Below, piece by piece: positions 9,573-19,317 of a stretch of DNA of 64,000 bases. The notes beneath the pieces were generated by a model. That model was given only the letters and a program-made list of their open reading frames with translations, was not told the origin of the DNA and ran no database searches. The position numbers were made by a program, and so were the translations under genes. The DNA is from Pyrinomonadaceae bacterium (GTDB lineage: Bacteria > Acidobacteriota > Blastocatellia > Pyrinomonadales > Pyrinomonadaceae): assembly GCA_019694395.1 (NCBI GenBank), contig JAIBCC010000007.1, forward strand, positions 124,001-188,000, given 5' to 3'. Numbering within the stretch: position 1 is the first letter of the stretch; every line of letters starts with the position of its first letter.

Positions 9573-9601
9573 ATTGATTTTTCTTCCCCTTTTAATTTGG
9601 T

Positions 9602-9934
9602 TTATTCCAGATTCAATTCTTTCTTTAAATACTCTTCGCTATCTTTGGAAAGTTCATGGAAACGGACTCCAACACCATATCCGGGATCAGAATATACAAC
9701 TACGCCATTTAATGCCATTTGTTTTTCTCCTAAAGAGATTTGAATAAAAATCGGCATTCCAATCTCAAGTTTGGCGTTAGTAGTCATATAAAGCCCACCG
9801 ATGCCGATGTCTCTGGTATTGGCAATTCCGGTCGCATCTCCGCCGCTAAAATGAACATCAACAATAAGTTTTTTACGGTCTCCGCCTCTTCTTTCCGAAT
9901 TGGAAAGGGCTTCTGTAAATTCCTTCTTATTCAT
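9602..9934 (-). CDS. PilZ-domain protein
   Basis: 110 residues consisting of one PilZ domain. The RxxxR part of the c-di-GMP site is visible (RRGGDRKK, residues about 15-22). The second motif, normally D/NxSxxG, reads TRDIGIGG, with Gly in place of Ser, so binding may be kept but altered. PilZ proteins read c-di-GMP levels and often control motility or pili; two minor-pilin operons lie nearby, but no direct link is shown. Co-oriented with the ligase gene, probably the same transcript. Confidence 0.8.
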   Translation of the reverse strand: MNKKEFTEALSNSERRGGDRKKLIVDVHFSGGDATGIANTRDIGIGGLYMTTNAKLEIGMPIFIQISLGEKQMALNGVVVYSDPGYGVGVRFHELSKDSEEYLKKELNLE

Positions 9935-10035
9935 CTAATTCCTCGCAATATTGGGGTGTGATAGAAGTTTGTTAAACAAACTTTTCAGTCATTGTAACCC
10001 ATTTTTTCAGAATAAATAAAATGTTTTTTCTCAAT

Positions 10036-10920
10036 TTATTCCGTTTGCTTTTCCCTAACTAATTGTAAAAACATTTTTGCGGCGTGTGAAAGCTCGGAAT
10101 TTCTCCGATAAATAATATGCAAACGTCTTTCAAGTTTCATCTCATTGACCGAAAGTGCTTTCAGGGTTCCGCTTGAAATTTCGGCTTCTGCCGTTAATTT
10201 TGGAACTAAAGCGATACCAATTCCCTTTTCAACCAGAATTTTGATTGCCTCCAGTGAAGGTAATTCAATGGCAATATTGAGCGGAGTTCGATATTTTTCA
10301 AAACTTTCAATCACTTTGTCCCGATACGGTGAAGGCGCATTATGAGCAATGAAAGATTCCATTCCCAACTCTTTGATTGAAACTGATGATTTTTTTGCCA
10401 AAGGATGAGTTGGCGCAACTATTAAAGCAAGCTCGTCCCAGGCAACAGGGGTTGATTTAACTGATTCGTCATTTGGTTTGAATGAAATAATTCCCAGCTC
10501 TACTTCCCGCGCCATTACTTCGGTTGGTATCCGGCTGGCAACTCCGCGTGTTACTTCAACCTTGATTAATGGATATCGTCGGCGAAATTCCTGAATCATC
10601 GGTAAAAGGTAAAAAACCGTATGCTCATTAGCACTTATCGAAACCTTTCCTTGATGTAAATCCCGTAATTCTTTGACCGCAATTTGAGCAGTTCGCCTCA
10701 GATTTAACATTTGCTTGGCGTAATCCAGCAAAACCTCTCCCGCTGAGGTTAAAGTTCCATCTTTGGAAGATCGGTCAAAGAGTTTTTCGCCGACTTCCTG
10801 CTCCAAACGGCGTATTGCCTGACTGACTGCGGGTTGAGTTCGATGCAGGACTTCGGCTGCCCGCGAAAAACTTTTTTCCTGCGCTACTGCAACCAAAACC
10901 TCAAGTTGATTAATGTCCAT
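10036..10920 (-). CDS. LysR-family transcriptional regulator
   Basis: 294 residues. The N-terminal winged helix-turn-helix is typical (MDINQLEVLVAVAQEKSFSRAAEVLHRTQPAVSQAIRRLE, quoted here only as landmarks: SFSRAAEVL and QPAVSQAIRRLE). Residues about 90-290 form the periplasmic-binding-type effector domain. It is divergent from leuA, with 261 nt between the two starts, the usual arrangement for a LysR protein controlling its neighbour. A role in leucine-biosynthesis control is inferred from position only; the effector is unknown. Confidence 0.88.
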   Translation of the reverse strand: MDINQLEVLVAVAQEKSFSRAAEVLHRTQPAVSQAIRRLEQEVGEKLFDRSSKDGTLTSAGEVLLDYAKQMLNLRRTAQIAVKELRDLHQGKVSISANEHTVFYLLPMIQEFRRRYPLIKVEVTRGVASRIPTEVMAREVELGIISFKPNDESVKSTPVAWDELALIVAPTHPLAKKSSVSIKELGMESFIAHNAPSPYRDKVIESFEKYRTPLNIAIELPSLEAIKILVEKGIGIALVPKLTAEAEISSGTLKALSVNEMKLERRLHIIYRRNSELSHAAKMFLQLVREKQTE

Positions 10921-11068
10921 AGTATTGCAACCTTTACTTTTTAAATTTTATCGGGGGTAATACTTTTAATTCAGGGCTTTAAAACTTTTCTTATCAATTC
11001 TAACTTAATATAAGAAAAATTTCTACAATTTCTTTCACATATTGTGCTATTAGTTATCCTTTTGCTTA

Positions 11069-11101
11069 TTATAATTTATTATCTTTTTATCATAATTATA
11101 A
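11069..11101. promoter_or_regulatory. AT-rich inverted repeat, possible LysR operator
   Basis: TTATAATT (11069-11076) and AATTATAA (11094-11101) form an 8-bp inverted repeat immediately upstream of the leuA -35 box, in the divergent lysR-leuA region. Position fits a regulator site, but the base composition is so AT-rich that chance is possible. Confidence 0.3.
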
Positions 11102-11103
11102 CC

Positions 11104-11133
11104 TTGACTTTTATCTAAATCTATCATTAATAT
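11104..11133 (+). promoter_or_regulatory. Promoter of the leu operon
   Basis: TTGACT at 11104-11109, then 18 nt, then TAATAT at 11128-11133. This is a good sigma-70 match about 50 nt upstream of the leuA ATG at 11182, which has a CGGAG ribosome-binding site (11167-11171). Confidence 0.6.
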
Positions 11134-11181
11134 TAAAAGCAATAAACTTATAAGCTATTCCAGCTTCGGAGAAAAAATTTA

Positions 11182-12348
11182 ATGACGATAGAAAAAATTG
11201 AAATTTTTGACACAACTCTGCGTGATGGAGAACAATCGCCGGGTTGTTCAATGGATTTAAAAGAAAAAATCCGTTTAGCCAAACAATTAGAAGATTTAGG
11301 AGTTGATATTTTAGAAGCAGGTTTTCCGATTGCTTCAGAAGGCGACTTTCAAGCGGTCAAAGCTGTTTCCGAAGAAGTTTCCCGCCCAACCGTTGCCGCT
11401 CTTTGCCGGGCAGTTGAACCCGATGTTTTGAAAGCAATCGAAGCACTTAAAAAAGCTAAAAAATCCAGAATTCATACATTTATTGCAACTTCTGATATTC
11501 ACCTTGAATACAAATTGAAAAAATCCCGCGAAGAAGTCAAAGAAATGACGGGAAATGCCATTCGTTTAGCCAAACAAAATGCGGACGAAGTTGAATTTTC
11601 TGCGGAAGACGCAACCCGCAGCGATATGGATTTTCTTTGCGAAGTTTTGAACATTGCTGTCGCCGAAGGGGCAACTGTTTTGAATATTCCCGACACCGTA
11701 GGTTTTTGTTTGCCGAAAGAATACGCCCATGTCATCAGCACCATAAAAGAGCGAGTGTGCGGCGACCGAAAAGACATTATTATCAGTGTTCATTGCCACA
11801 ATGATTTAGGATTAGCCGTGGCAAATACTTTAGCAGCCATAGATGCAGGAGCGAGACAGGTCGAATGCACCATTAACGGAATCGGAGAACGTGCCGGAAA
11901 TGCCGCTTTAGAAGAAATCGTGATGGCTCTTAGCATTCGTCAAGACAAAATGCCCTATAAAACGGATATTGAAACCACCAAACTGTTTCCAACCAGCCAG
12001 CTTTTGAGTTCGATCATCAGTTTCGGAGTTCAACCAAACAAAGCAATTGTCGGACGCAACGCCTTCGCGCACGAAGCCGGAATCCATCAACACGGAGTTT
12101 TGAGCAATCCGCTTTGTTATGAAATTATGACTCCCGAATCTGTCGGTGTGCCGAAGACCGAAATCGTTCTAGGCAAACATTCAGGCAAACATGCTCTTGT
12201 TGCCCGTTACAATGAACTTGGGATTGAGCTTAATCAGGAACAATTAGGTCGAGTTTACACAGCTTTTACAAATCTGGCGGACAAGAAAAAGAATGTTTAT
12301 GACCAGGATTTAGTTTTATTGGTTCAAACTGCGGCAGCAGCGGCTTAA
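11182..12348 (+). CDS. leuA: 2-isopropylmalate synthase without the regulatory domain
   Basis: First committed step of leucine synthesis: condenses 2-oxoisovalerate and acetyl-CoA. The TIM-barrel signatures are clear: [13 protein letters not shown] near residue 8, DTVGF near 172, and the metal-binding HCHNDLGLA near 204. The protein is only 388 residues and stops shortly after [13 protein letters not shown], whereas usual LeuA proteins are about 510 and continue with a C-terminal dimer domain that binds leucine for feedback inhibition. No such domain is found in any frame before leuB. It may therefore be leucine-insensitive. A related function (citramalate or homocitrate synthase) is less likely given leuBCD next door. 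Confidence 0.9.
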   Translation: MTIEKIEIFDTTLRDGEQSPGCSMDLKEKIRLAKQLEDLGVDILEAGFPIASEGDFQAVKAVSEEVSRPTVAALCRAVEPDVLKAIEALKKAKKSRIHTFIATSDIHLEYKLKKSREEVKEMTGNAIRLAKQNADEVEFSAEDATRSDMDFLCEVLNIAVAEGATVLNIPDTVGFCLPKEYAHVISTIKERVCGDRKDIIISVHCHNDLGLAVANTLAAIDAGARQVECTINGIGERAGNAALEEIVMALSIRQDKMPYKTDIETTKLFPTSQLLSSIISFGVQPNKAIVGRNAFAHEAGIHQHGVLSNPLCYEIMTPESVGVPKTEIVLGKHSGKHALVARYNELGIELNQEQLGRVYTAFTNLADKKKNVYDQDLVLLVQTAAAAA

Positions 12349-12363
12349 ACCCCTAAAAAATCA

Positions 12364-12432
12364 GCCACGAAATTTCACGAATTTCCACGAAAAATGCTTT
12401 CAGCTTCGTGTAAATTTGTGTTAATTCGTGGC
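12364..12432. repeat. Inverted tandem-repeat element (leuA-leuB gap)
   Basis: Left arm 12364-12391 is built of roughly 10-nt CACGAAATTT-like units; right arm 12405-12432 is its complement (23 of 28 positions match). The element fills the gap between leuA and leuB and could form a long hairpin in the leu mRNA. Same architecture as the elements at 15660, 17630, 34590, 39868 and 54006. Confidence 0.75.
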
Positions 12433-12444
12433 AAAATATTATTT

Positions 12445-13545
12445 ATGAAAATTACAGTTTTAGAAGGTGACGGAATCGGTCCTGAAATCACAAGCGAAGC
12501 CGTCAAAGTATTGCAAGCAGTTGGAAACATTTACGATATAAATTTTGAAATTTCCTATGCAGCCATCGGCGGCGATGCAATCCGCAAATTTGATACGCCG
12601 CTTCCGCAGGAAACGATTGACGTTTGTTTGGCTTCAGATGCAGTTTTGCTTGGTGCGGTAGGCGTTCCCGAATTTGATACAATTGCGCCGGAGAAACGTC
12701 CCGAACAAGGACTCTTGAAAATCCGTAAAGCCCTCGGCGGATTTGCTAATCTTCGTCCGGCAAAAATTTATAAATCTTTGGCTGACGCTTCCCCGCTGCG
12801 TCCTGAAATTTTAGGTAACAATACAGATTTTTTAATTGTCAGGGAGCTTTTGGGAAGCATTTATTTTGGAGAACCGCGCGGTTACGAGGAAAACGATGGC
12901 AACCGAAAGGGTTATAACACAATGAGTTACACCGTTTCCGAAGTTGAGCGGGTAGCCCACATCGCCTTTCAAGCCGCCCAAAAACGCAACAAAAGATTAG
13001 CCTCGGTTGATAAAGCAAATGTGCTGGAAACTTCGCGTTTGTGGCGCGAAACGGTCATTAATGTGGCGAAAAGTTATCCTGATGTCAAACTTGAGCATCT
13101 TTACGTTGATGCAACGGCGATGATGTTGGTCACAAATCCGAATCATTTTGACGTAATTTTAACCGAAAATATGTTCGGTGATATTTTGTCGGATGAAGCT
13201 TCGGTTTTGACAGGTTCGCTCGGAATGCTGCCGTCAGCGACAATCGGCGGAAAAGTTGGATTATACGAGCCGATTCACGGTTCTGCCCCGGACATTGCCG
13301 GACAAAATATTGCCAATCCGTGTGGCACAATTGCTTCGGCGGCAATGATGCTCAGATTTTCTTCCGAATATCAGGAAGCGGCTACAGCAATCGAAAACGC
13401 TATTGAAAAAGTTCTGGAGCAAGGCTACCGAACCAAAGACATTGCGCGTGGCGGAGAATTTGTTTCCACCGTCGAAATGGGCGAACTAATTGTCAAAGCC
13501 ATTACCGAAAATTCAGCTTCGCGTTCAAATTCGCAAACAGTTTAA
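12445..13545 (+). CDS. leuB: 3-isopropylmalate dehydrogenase
   Basis: Third step of leucine synthesis: NAD-dependent oxidative decarboxylation of 3-isopropylmalate. The ATG at 12445 ([15 protein letters not shown]) is the start; the open frame from 12394 runs through the repeat element. The beta-decarboxylating dehydrogenase signature ([20 protein letters not shown]) and the substrate-binding arginines in the RxxxxxRxxxL region ([17 protein letters not shown]) are present. About 366 residues, the family length. Downstream gene begins 3 nt after the stop. Confidence 0.95.
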   Translation: MKITVLEGDGIGPEITSEAVKVLQAVGNIYDINFEISYAAIGGDAIRKFDTPLPQETIDVCLASDAVLLGAVGVPEFDTIAPEKRPEQGLLKIRKALGGFANLRPAKIYKSLADASPLRPEILGNNTDFLIVRELLGSIYFGEPRGYEENDGNRKGYNTMSYTVSEVERVAHIAFQAAQKRNKRLASVDKANVLETSRLWRETVINVAKSYPDVKLEHLYVDATAMMLVTNPNHFDVILTENMFGDILSDEASVLTGSLGMLPSATIGGKVGLYEPIHGSAPDIAGQNIANPCGTIASAAMMLRFSSEYQEAATAIENAIEKVLEQGYRTKDIARGGEFVSTVEMGELIVKAITENSASRSNSQTV

Positions 13546-13548
13546 TAA

Positions 13549-14238
13549 ATGAAAATGAAAAAAACATCCAACAGATTTTTGTTTATCGCGTTGATTTTAT
13601 TGGCTTTTAGCGCATCGGTTTTTGCCGACATAGCAATTCCACGCGCGAAAAATGTTTCGATTCAAACAAATAAGAATTTTCCCGAATACAATTTTTATTT
13701 TTGTGAAATTCCGGTGACTTCTTATTATGATATGGGTCGCCATTACACGACACATTTTGAGGATTTAGAAGTTAATGCAATAAAATTTTCCGCCAAAAAT
13801 CCTTACCGAATCAGTGAAACGCAAACCGACAATAAAATGTATTTTGTGGCAATCAAAAAAGATTCTGCGCCGAAAGATTTGAATGAATTGAAAGATAAGC
13901 TCATCAAACTTTTCAAAGATAATGACGGCAGCGGCATTTTTTATTTTCAAATAAACACGGTAGATGAAGATGGATACAGCAGTCGGGTTAAAAGAAGTTT
14001 GATCTACACGGTTGAAAAAATTGATGAAACTCAGGTAAAAACCAACCGAACTTTCAAAGGCGGAAAACCAATCGGCAAGGCTGTTTCTGAAATTGACAGC
14101 GAAGGAATTGAGGTAAACCGCACTTTCGGCGAATTAACTCCTTCATATTTTAACCAAATCGCTCTCGGTTTTTTGGCAACAGGTGCATTCATTTTCTTCG
14201 GATTAATTTTTATCCGCCGAACTAAAAACAGTATTTAA
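13549..14238 (+). CDS. Unknown membrane-anchored exported protein inside the leu operon
   Basis: 229 residues, not recognised. The N-terminus ([27 protein letters not shown]) is a signal peptide with a good signal peptidase I site, and the C-terminus ([21 protein letters not shown]) is a membrane helix with a short basic tail, giving a type I topology with about 180 residues outside. The ectodomain is Lys/Asp/Asn rich and includes a repeated NRTF motif (near residues 167 and 188). It sits 3 nt after leuB and 5 nt before leuC, so it must be co-transcribed, yet has no evident link to leucine synthesis. Confidence 0.7.
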   Translation: MKMKKTSNRFLFIALILLAFSASVFADIAIPRAKNVSIQTNKNFPEYNFYFCEIPVTSYYDMGRHYTTHFEDLEVNAIKFSAKNPYRISETQTDNKMYFVAIKKDSAPKDLNELKDKLIKLFKDNDGSGIFYFQINTVDEDGYSSRVKRSLIYTVEKIDETQVKTNRTFKGGKPIGKAVSEIDSEGIEVNRTFGELTPSYFNQIALGFLATGAFIFFGLIFIRRTKNSI

Positions 14239-14243
14239 TTACG

Positions 14244-15653
14244 ATGTCAAAAACTCTTTACGACAAAATTTGGGAAACGCACGTTGTTCACGAGGAAGCG
14301 GACAAACCGGCGTTGATTTATATTGATTTACACCTGATTCACGAGGTAACAACCCCGCAAGCCTTTGAAAGTTTGCGGCTGAATAATCGAAAAGTCCGCC
14401 GACCAGATCTGACTTTCGGAACGCTCGATCATTCAATTCCGACTATCAATCGCAATCTTCCTTTTAACGATCCGATTGCCGCCAAACAAGTCGAAACCTT
14501 GCGCCAAAATGCTAAAGATTTTGGGGTTAATTTCTTCGATCTTGACCGCGTTGAGCAAGGAATCATTCACGTTTTCGGTCCCGAACAAGGCTTAACCCAG
14601 CCCGGTTTTACAATTGTTTGCGGCGATTCGCACACTGCCACGCACGGCGCATTCGGCGCATTGGCTTTCGGAATCGGGACGAGTGAGGTCGAACACGTTT
14701 TGGCAACACAGTGTTTAATCCAGAAAAAATCTAAAAATCTGCTTATCAAGGTTGACGGAAAGCTTCCCTACGGCGTAACCGCAAAAGATGTAATTCTGGG
14801 CATCATCAACGAAATCGGAACTGATGGAGGGACAGGCTATGTCATTGAATTTGCTGGAGATGCAATTAAAAATCTTTCGATGGAAGGCAGAATGACTGTC
14901 TGTAATATGACCATTGAAGGCGGCGCACGAGCCGGATTAATTGCGCCCGATGAAAAAACTTTCGAGTATTTGAAAGGCAGGACTTACGCTCCGAAAGGCG
15001 AAAAGTGGGAAAAAGCCATCGAATATTGGCAAACTTTGAAAACTGACGAGGATGCGGATTTCGATAAAATTGTCGAAATCAAAGCCGAAGAACTCGCGCC
15101 TTACGTTACATGGGGAACTTCGCCCGGAATGTCAGTAAAAGTCACCGAATCCGTTCCCGAACTTTCAGCGGCAAAAGACGAAACGGAACGAAAATATTTT
15201 GAACAAGCCTTAAAATATATGGATCTTGAGCCTTCGCAAAACATTGAAAGCATTGGAATTGACCGCGTTTTCATTGGAAGCTGCACCAATTCTCGCATCG
15301 AAGATTTGCGTGAAGCCGCGAAAATTGCCAAAGGCTACAAAGTCAGTGATAAAGTTCGGGCAATGATCGTCCCCGGTTCAATGATCGTCAAAAAACAAGC
15401 CGAAGATGAAGGTTTAGCCGAAATTTTCACCGAAGCCGGATTTGAATGGCGCGATGCCGGATGTTCGATGTGTCTCGGAATGAACGAAGATATTTTGCAG
15501 CCGGGCGAACGGTGCGCTTCTACTTCAAATCGAAATTTTGAAGGTCGTCAAGGACGCGGAGGACGAACGCATCTGGTTTCGCCCTCAATGGCTGCTGCCG
15601 CTGCAATCGCCGGACATTTTGTTGATGTTCGCAACTGGAAATTTAATAAATAG
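14244..15653 (+). CDS. leuC: 3-isopropylmalate dehydratase large subunit
   Basis: Aconitase-family subunit that isomerises 2- to 3-isopropylmalate with LeuD. 469 residues, the normal size. Visible signatures: [12 protein letters not shown] at the start, [14 protein letters not shown] near residue 130, and the three 4Fe-4S cysteines in GSCTNSR (near 350) and CSMCLGMN (near 410). Second-last gene of the leu operon; the repeat element at 15660 separates it from leuD. Confidence 0.96.
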   Translation: MSKTLYDKIWETHVVHEEADKPALIYIDLHLIHEVTTPQAFESLRLNNRKVRRPDLTFGTLDHSIPTINRNLPFNDPIAAKQVETLRQNAKDFGVNFFDLDRVEQGIIHVFGPEQGLTQPGFTIVCGDSHTATHGAFGALAFGIGTSEVEHVLATQCLIQKKSKNLLIKVDGKLPYGVTAKDVILGIINEIGTDGGTGYVIEFAGDAIKNLSMEGRMTVCNMTIEGGARAGLIAPDEKTFEYLKGRTYAPKGEKWEKAIEYWQTLKTDEDADFDKIVEIKAEELAPYVTWGTSPGMSVKVTESVPELSAAKDETERKYFEQALKYMDLEPSQNIESIGIDRVFIGSCTNSRIEDLREAAKIAKGYKVSDKVRAMIVPGSMIVKKQAEDEGLAEIFTEAGFEWRDAGCSMCLGMNEDILQPGERCASTSNRNFEGRQGRGGRTHLVSPSMAAAAAIAGHFVDVRNWKFNK

Positions 15654-15659
15654 TTTAGG

Positions 15660-15735
15660 AGGTTGAGAAAGTTTAGGAAGTTGAGAAAGTTTTACCTGCT
15701 TCCCAAACTTCCCAAACTTCCCAAACTTTCAAAAC
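15660..15735. repeat. Inverted tandem-repeat element (leuC-leuD gap)
   Basis: Left part contains GTTTAGGAAG/GTTGAGAAAG-type units, and the right part three copies of the 9-nt CCCAAACTT unit; the arms are complementary over about 35 nt. It fills the leuC-leuD gap and keeps an open reading frame upstream of the real leuD start. Same family as the element at 17630. Confidence 0.75.
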
Positions 15736-15740
15736 TCAAA

Positions 15741-16343
15741 ATGCAAAAATTTATTACACACGGCGGAAAAGCCGCTCCACTTTACCAAGCAAACATTGAT
15801 ACTGATCAGATTATTCCTAAACAATTTTTAAAGAGCATCAAGCGCACCGGCTTCGGCGCAAATCTTTTTAATGATTGGCGTTTTAATTCTGACGGAACCC
15901 CGAATGAAGATTTTGTATTGAATAAACCAAAATATGAAGGTGCATCAGTCCTGCTTGCCGGAAAAAATTTCGGCTGCGGAAGCTCCCGCGAACACGCACC
16001 GTGGGCTTTGGAGGATTACGGTTTTCGGGTCGTGATTGCTTCTGCTTTTGCCGATATTTTTTATAATAATTGTTTCAAAATAGGACTTTTACCGATAATT
16101 TTGCCGGAGGAACAGGTAGCTGCCTTGGTCAAAAAAGCTGAAACTCTGGAAGATTATCAACTATCAATTGATCTGGAAAATCAGAAAATTACTGACGAAT
16201 ACGGATTTGAATTAAATTTTCCGGTTGATGCGTTTCGCAAATATTGCTTATTGAATGGTTTAGATGACATTGGATTGTCTTTGCAAAATGCTGAAGAAAT
16301 TTCAAAATATGAAAAAAATCGTCCAGGTTGGAAGAATTTTTAA
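15741..16343 (+). CDS. leuD: 3-isopropylmalate dehydratase small subunit
   Basis: Small subunit partner of LeuC, about 200 residues from the ATG at 15741 ([14 protein letters not shown]). The frame is open from 15663 but that part is low-complexity repeat (KLPKLPKL) and is not coding. Swivel-domain signatures: [14 protein letters not shown] near residue 19 and [14 protein letters not shown] near residue 76, which shape the substrate pocket. End of the leu operon. Confidence 0.95.
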   Translation: MQKFITHGGKAAPLYQANIDTDQIIPKQFLKSIKRTGFGANLFNDWRFNSDGTPNEDFVLNKPKYEGASVLLAGKNFGCGSSREHAPWALEDYGFRVVIASAFADIFYNNCFKIGLLPIILPEEQVAALVKKAETLEDYQLSIDLENQKITDEYGFELNFPVDAFRKYCLLNGLDDIGLSLQNAEEISKYEKNRPGWKNF

Positions 16344-16402
16344 CTAAACTTCTAGGCTGAACAATTTACCTGATAGAACGGGGTTGACACTTGAATTTGA
16401 GA

Positions 16403-16436
16403 AAGTTACCATCTTTTATTAAAAATTTGGTAACTT
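16403..16436 (+). promoter_or_regulatory. Hairpin upstream of the transsulfuration gene
   Basis: AAGTTACCA (16403-16411) and TGGTAACTT (16428-16436) form a perfect 9-bp stem with a 16-nt loop, 60 nt after leuD. A few scattered Ts follow rather than a strong T tract, so it is either a weak terminator for the leu operon or a regulatory palindrome. TTATAAT at 16462-16468 just downstream is a probable -10 box for the next gene. Confidence 0.45.
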
Positions 16437-16495
16437 CTTTGTTTAATTGCCAAAAAAAAGGTTATAATTTCCCCAAGTTATTCCTACTCTAATCT

Positions 16496-17629
16496 ATGGG
16501 TTTTTCGACGATAGCAATTCACGCAGGAAATGAGCCTGACACAGCGACAGGAGCCGTAAGTGTGCCGATTTATCAAACCTCTACTTACGCTCAGGAAGGT
16601 TTAGGTAAACACAAGGGCTACGAATATGCACGCACCCAGAATCCGACCCGTTCTGCTTTAGAAAAAAATATCGCTGCCTTGGAAGGAGCCAAATTCGGTT
16701 ACGCCTTTGCTTCGGGGATGTCCGCCACGGATGCGGTTTTAAAACTCGTCAAAGCAGGTGACCACGTTTTACTTGGCGACAACACTTACGGGGGAACTTA
16801 TCGCCTTTTTGCCAGAGTTTTAGCCAATTACGGAATTGAATTTGATTTGGTTGATACAACTGATATTTCAAAAGTTGAAACCGCATTTAAACCAAATACG
16901 AAAATGGTTTTTGTGGAAACACCAACTAATCCTGTAATGAGCGTTACGGATCTACAAGCCGTTTCGGAAGCGGCACACGCCAATGGAGCCAAGGTGGTTT
17001 GCGACAATACATTTATGTCGCCGTATTTACAGCAGCCGCTCGCACTTGGCTGCGACATAGTGGTTCATTCAACCACTAAATATTTAAACGGTCATTCCGA
17101 TTCTGTCGGCGGATTTGTGGCATTAAATGACGAAGAAGATGCCCAATGGATTCAATTTATTCAAAATTCAGTTGGGGCAATTTTATCCCCGATGGATTCT
17201 TTTTTGGTTTTGCGGGGAACAAAAACTTTAGCTGTCAGAATGGAAGCCCACGACCGAAACGGGCGGCAGGTTGCTAATTTTTTGGCTGAACATCCAAAAG
17301 TTCTAAAAGTTTACTATCCGGGTTTGGTTTCGCATCCCCAACATGAATTAGCCAAGCGGCAGCAAAAGGGTTTTGGCGGGATGGTTTCCTTCGAAACAGG
17401 TTCACTCGAAAACGCAAAAAAAGTTTTAGAAAGCGTCAAATTATGTATTTTGGGTGAAAGTTTGGGCGGAGTTGAAAGTTTGATTTCACATCCCGCTACA
17501 ATGACACACGCTTCAGTCCCCGTCGAAAAGCGTAAAACTTTAGGGATTACCGATGGACTTGTTAGAATTTCCGTCGGAATTGAAGATGTCGAAGACATCA
17601 TTGCAGATTTAGACCAAGCATTAAGTTAG
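16496..17629 (+). CDS. Cys/Met metabolism PLP enzyme (cystathionine gamma-synthase or gamma-lyase type)
   Basis: 377-residue PLP-dependent transsulfuration enzyme. The N-terminus (FSTIAIHAGNEPD) and the motif STTKYLNGHSD, with the PLP-binding Lys near residue 195, define the family; ARTQNPTRSALE and FASGMSA are further landmarks. Members either make cystathionine from an activated homoserine plus cysteine or split cystathionine; motifs here do not settle which. It has its own promoter and is followed by a repeat element and a phosphatase gene. Confidence 0.9.
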   Translation: MGFSTIAIHAGNEPDTATGAVSVPIYQTSTYAQEGLGKHKGYEYARTQNPTRSALEKNIAALEGAKFGYAFASGMSATDAVLKLVKAGDHVLLGDNTYGGTYRLFARVLANYGIEFDLVDTTDISKVETAFKPNTKMVFVETPTNPVMSVTDLQAVSEAAHANGAKVVCDNTFMSPYLQQPLALGCDIVVHSTTKYLNGHSDSVGGFVALNDEEDAQWIQFIQNSVGAILSPMDSFLVLRGTKTLAVRMEAHDRNGRQVANFLAEHPKVLKVYYPGLVSHPQHELAKRQQKGFGGMVSFETGSLENAKKVLESVKLCILGESLGGVESLISHPATMTHASVPVEKRKTLGITDGLVRISVGIEDVEDIIADLDQALS

Positions 17630-17710
17630 TTTAGAAAGTTTAGAAAGTTCTGAAAGTTGAGGAATCCATTTTTCTTCCAAAACTTCCAAAACTTCCAAGA
17701 CTTCCGAACT
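17630..17710. repeat. Inverted tandem-repeat element (before PP2C gene)
   Basis: Left arm has 9-nt units of the type GTTTAGAAA (17634-17662); right arm has 9-nt units CTTCCAAAA (about 17676-17710). The arms are complementary and could form a hairpin. The right arm ends only about 10 nt before the ATG of the phosphatase gene. Closest in unit sequence to the element between leuC and leuD. Confidence 0.72.
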
Positions 17711-17719
17711 TATTAAATT

Positions 17720-18655
17720 ATGTTGATTGTTGAAATTCACGCTACATCACATGTCGGGCGCGTTAGAAAGGGTAATGAAGATAATTTTCTGATTTTGCAC
17801 CTTTCAAAATCGAAAACTTTGACCAGTTCTCAGGATGCCGACGAATTTATTGTTCAATCTTTTAAATTTGAGGTTGATGAAAAAGGTGTCGTTTTAGCCG
17901 TTTCTGATGGAATGGGTGGTGCATTAGCTGGCGAAGTTGCCAGCCAACTAGCCGTTGAAACTATTAGCACCAGGCTTTTAAATAATGACCCCGAAACTAC
18001 ACTTTCACCTGAAATGGAAGAAAGCTCCCTGATTGAAAGGCTCTATGATGCAACCATTTTTGCTAATCATTTGATACATCACCAAGGTCGAACTGTTCCC
18101 GAATATAACCAAATGGGGGCAACCTTTACCGCCATCGGCATAACCCCCGAAGCCGTTGATTTATTACAAGTTGGTGACAGCCGTTGTTATCTGGTCAGAA
18201 ATGTCAAAATTTTCCAAATCACAAAAGACCAATCTTTAGTTCAGCAATTGATTGATTCAGGACAAATCCTTCCTGAAGAAGCTGACCATCACCCGCTCAA
18301 AAATGTCATTTTACAGGCTTTAGGCGCACAAAATGAGGTTTATCCGGTTCCCGCCCGTTTGATTCCGCAGCGCGAAGATATTTTATTGGTTTGCAGTGAC
18401 GGATTATCCAACAAAATTCCCCCTGAAGATTTGTTAAGAATAATCATTGATAACCAAAATTCTTTGGATGAAGCCAGTAAAATCTTGATTAAAGAAGCCA
18501 ACGATCGAGGTGGCGAGGATAACATTACTTTGATTTTGGCAAGACTATCCGGCAGTAATCTGATTGAGGCAACTGACGACACAGTTCGAATTCATCCGCT
18601 AAATTTTGGGGACATTCACGACACAGCAGATCAGGACACTGCTGAAATTATTTAG
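17720..18655 (+). CDS. PP2C-family serine/threonine phosphatase
   Basis: 311 residues. The metal-dependent phosphatase motifs are in order: HVGRVRKGNEDNF near residue 10, VSDGMGGALAGEVAS near 66, MGATFTAIG near 132, CSDGLSNKI near 222 and GGEDNITLILARL near 257, with the metal-binding Asp residues kept. No membrane segment. It would reverse Ser/Thr phosphorylation, and such enzymes usually pair with a Hanks-type kinase, which is not in this window. The last 45 residues are acidic and probably disordered. Confidence 0.92.
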   Translation: MLIVEIHATSHVGRVRKGNEDNFLILHLSKSKTLTSSQDADEFIVQSFKFEVDEKGVVLAVSDGMGGALAGEVASQLAVETISTRLLNNDPETTLSPEMEESSLIERLYDATIFANHLIHHQGRTVPEYNQMGATFTAIGITPEAVDLLQVGDSRCYLVRNVKIFQITKDQSLVQQLIDSGQILPEEADHHPLKNVILQALGAQNEVYPVPARLIPQREDILLVCSDGLSNKIPPEDLLRIIIDNQNSLDEASKILIKEANDRGGEDNITLILARLSGSNLIEATDDTVRIHPLNFGDIHDTADQDTAEII

Positions 18656-18678
18656 TTTAATTTCAATCAAAAAAAAAA

Positions 18679-18708
18679 AAGGCAATTCATAAGTTGCCTT
18701 CATTTTTA
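18679..18708. terminator. Bidirectional intrinsic terminator
   Basis: AAGGCAA (18679-18685) and TTGCCTT (18694-18700) form a short stem flanked by an A tract on the left and a T-rich tract on the right. It lies between the convergent PP2C and NfeD genes and can serve both. Confidence 0.75.
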
Positions 18709-19191
18709 TTTTTCTTCTTCCGCTTCTCTCCATTCAGGTAATTCCCGAACTCTTCGAACATAGATAGAGGCACCTTTTACTTCAACCACTTCAACTTTCT
18801 CCCCTTCCAGCAAAGGTTTTTCTCCAAATTCAGGAAAAGCGGTCCAAACTGAACCAAAAACTTTTACTTCACCTGCATTCATTGAACCCTTGCTGCCGCC
18901 GATAACTGTTCCGATTTGCCCCGGCAAAGCATCAATCCCCGTTTTTAGATCATTATTTCCACTATCTAGAAATTTATTATGAAAGATCTGCCGCGATAGG
19001 ACGGTTAAAATAATTGAAACAGTCGCAAACGCCAAAAATTGAAGTCCAATCCCAAAACCTAAATATCCCAATAAACCAGCAAAAATTGCCCCGATTCCAA
19101 ACCAAAACAAAACAAATCCCAACGTGAAAATTTCAGCAACCATTAAGGTAACGCCTAAAATAATCCACAAAACCCACAGGAATTGTTCCAT
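18706..19191 (-). CDS. NfeD-like membrane protein
   Basis: 161 residues. Three hydrophobic segments fill residues 3-65 (FLWVLWIILGVTLMVAEIFT; VLFWFGIGAIFAGLLGYLGF; LQFLAFATVSIILTVLS), followed by a soluble OB-like domain (residues about 85-150, LPGQIGTVIGG ... EGEKVEVVEVKGASIYVRRV). This is the short NfeD form, usually paired with a stomatin/SPFH-type protein and implicated in membrane-protein quality control. No SPFH partner is present here, so it may act alone or with a distant gene. Confidence 0.85.
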   Translation of the reverse strand: MEQFLWVLWIILGVTLMVAEIFTLGFVLFWFGIGAIFAGLLGYLGFGIGLQFLAFATVSIILTVLSRQIFHNKFLDSGNNDLKTGIDALPGQIGTVIGGSKGSMNAGEVKVFGSVWTAFPEFGEKPLLEGEKVEVVEVKGASIYVRRVRELPEWREAEEEK

Positions 19192-19279
19192 TTCTACTTT
19201 TTTACTCCATTAAAATTCATAATTTCGGCTAGCTTCAATATTACAACAATTTAATGATTTGTCATTCTTATTTCGCGAT

Positions 19280-19308
19280 TTGAAAACTATCAAAGAGTTT
19301 GGTATCTT
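19280..19308 (+). promoter_or_regulatory. Promoter of tRNA-Leu
   Basis: TTGAAA at 19280-19285, 17-nt spacer, TATCTT at 19303-19308, ending 9 nt before the first tRNA base. Spacing and position fit a sigma-70 promoter with transcription starting just before the mature 5' end. Confidence 0.65.
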
Positions 19309-19317
19309 TCTTGAAGT

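Noticed and set aside
12349..12444. Frameshifted remainder of the LeuA regulatory domain
   Set aside because: All frames between leuA and leuB were inspected; the interval is a palindromic repeat with no matching coding sequence.
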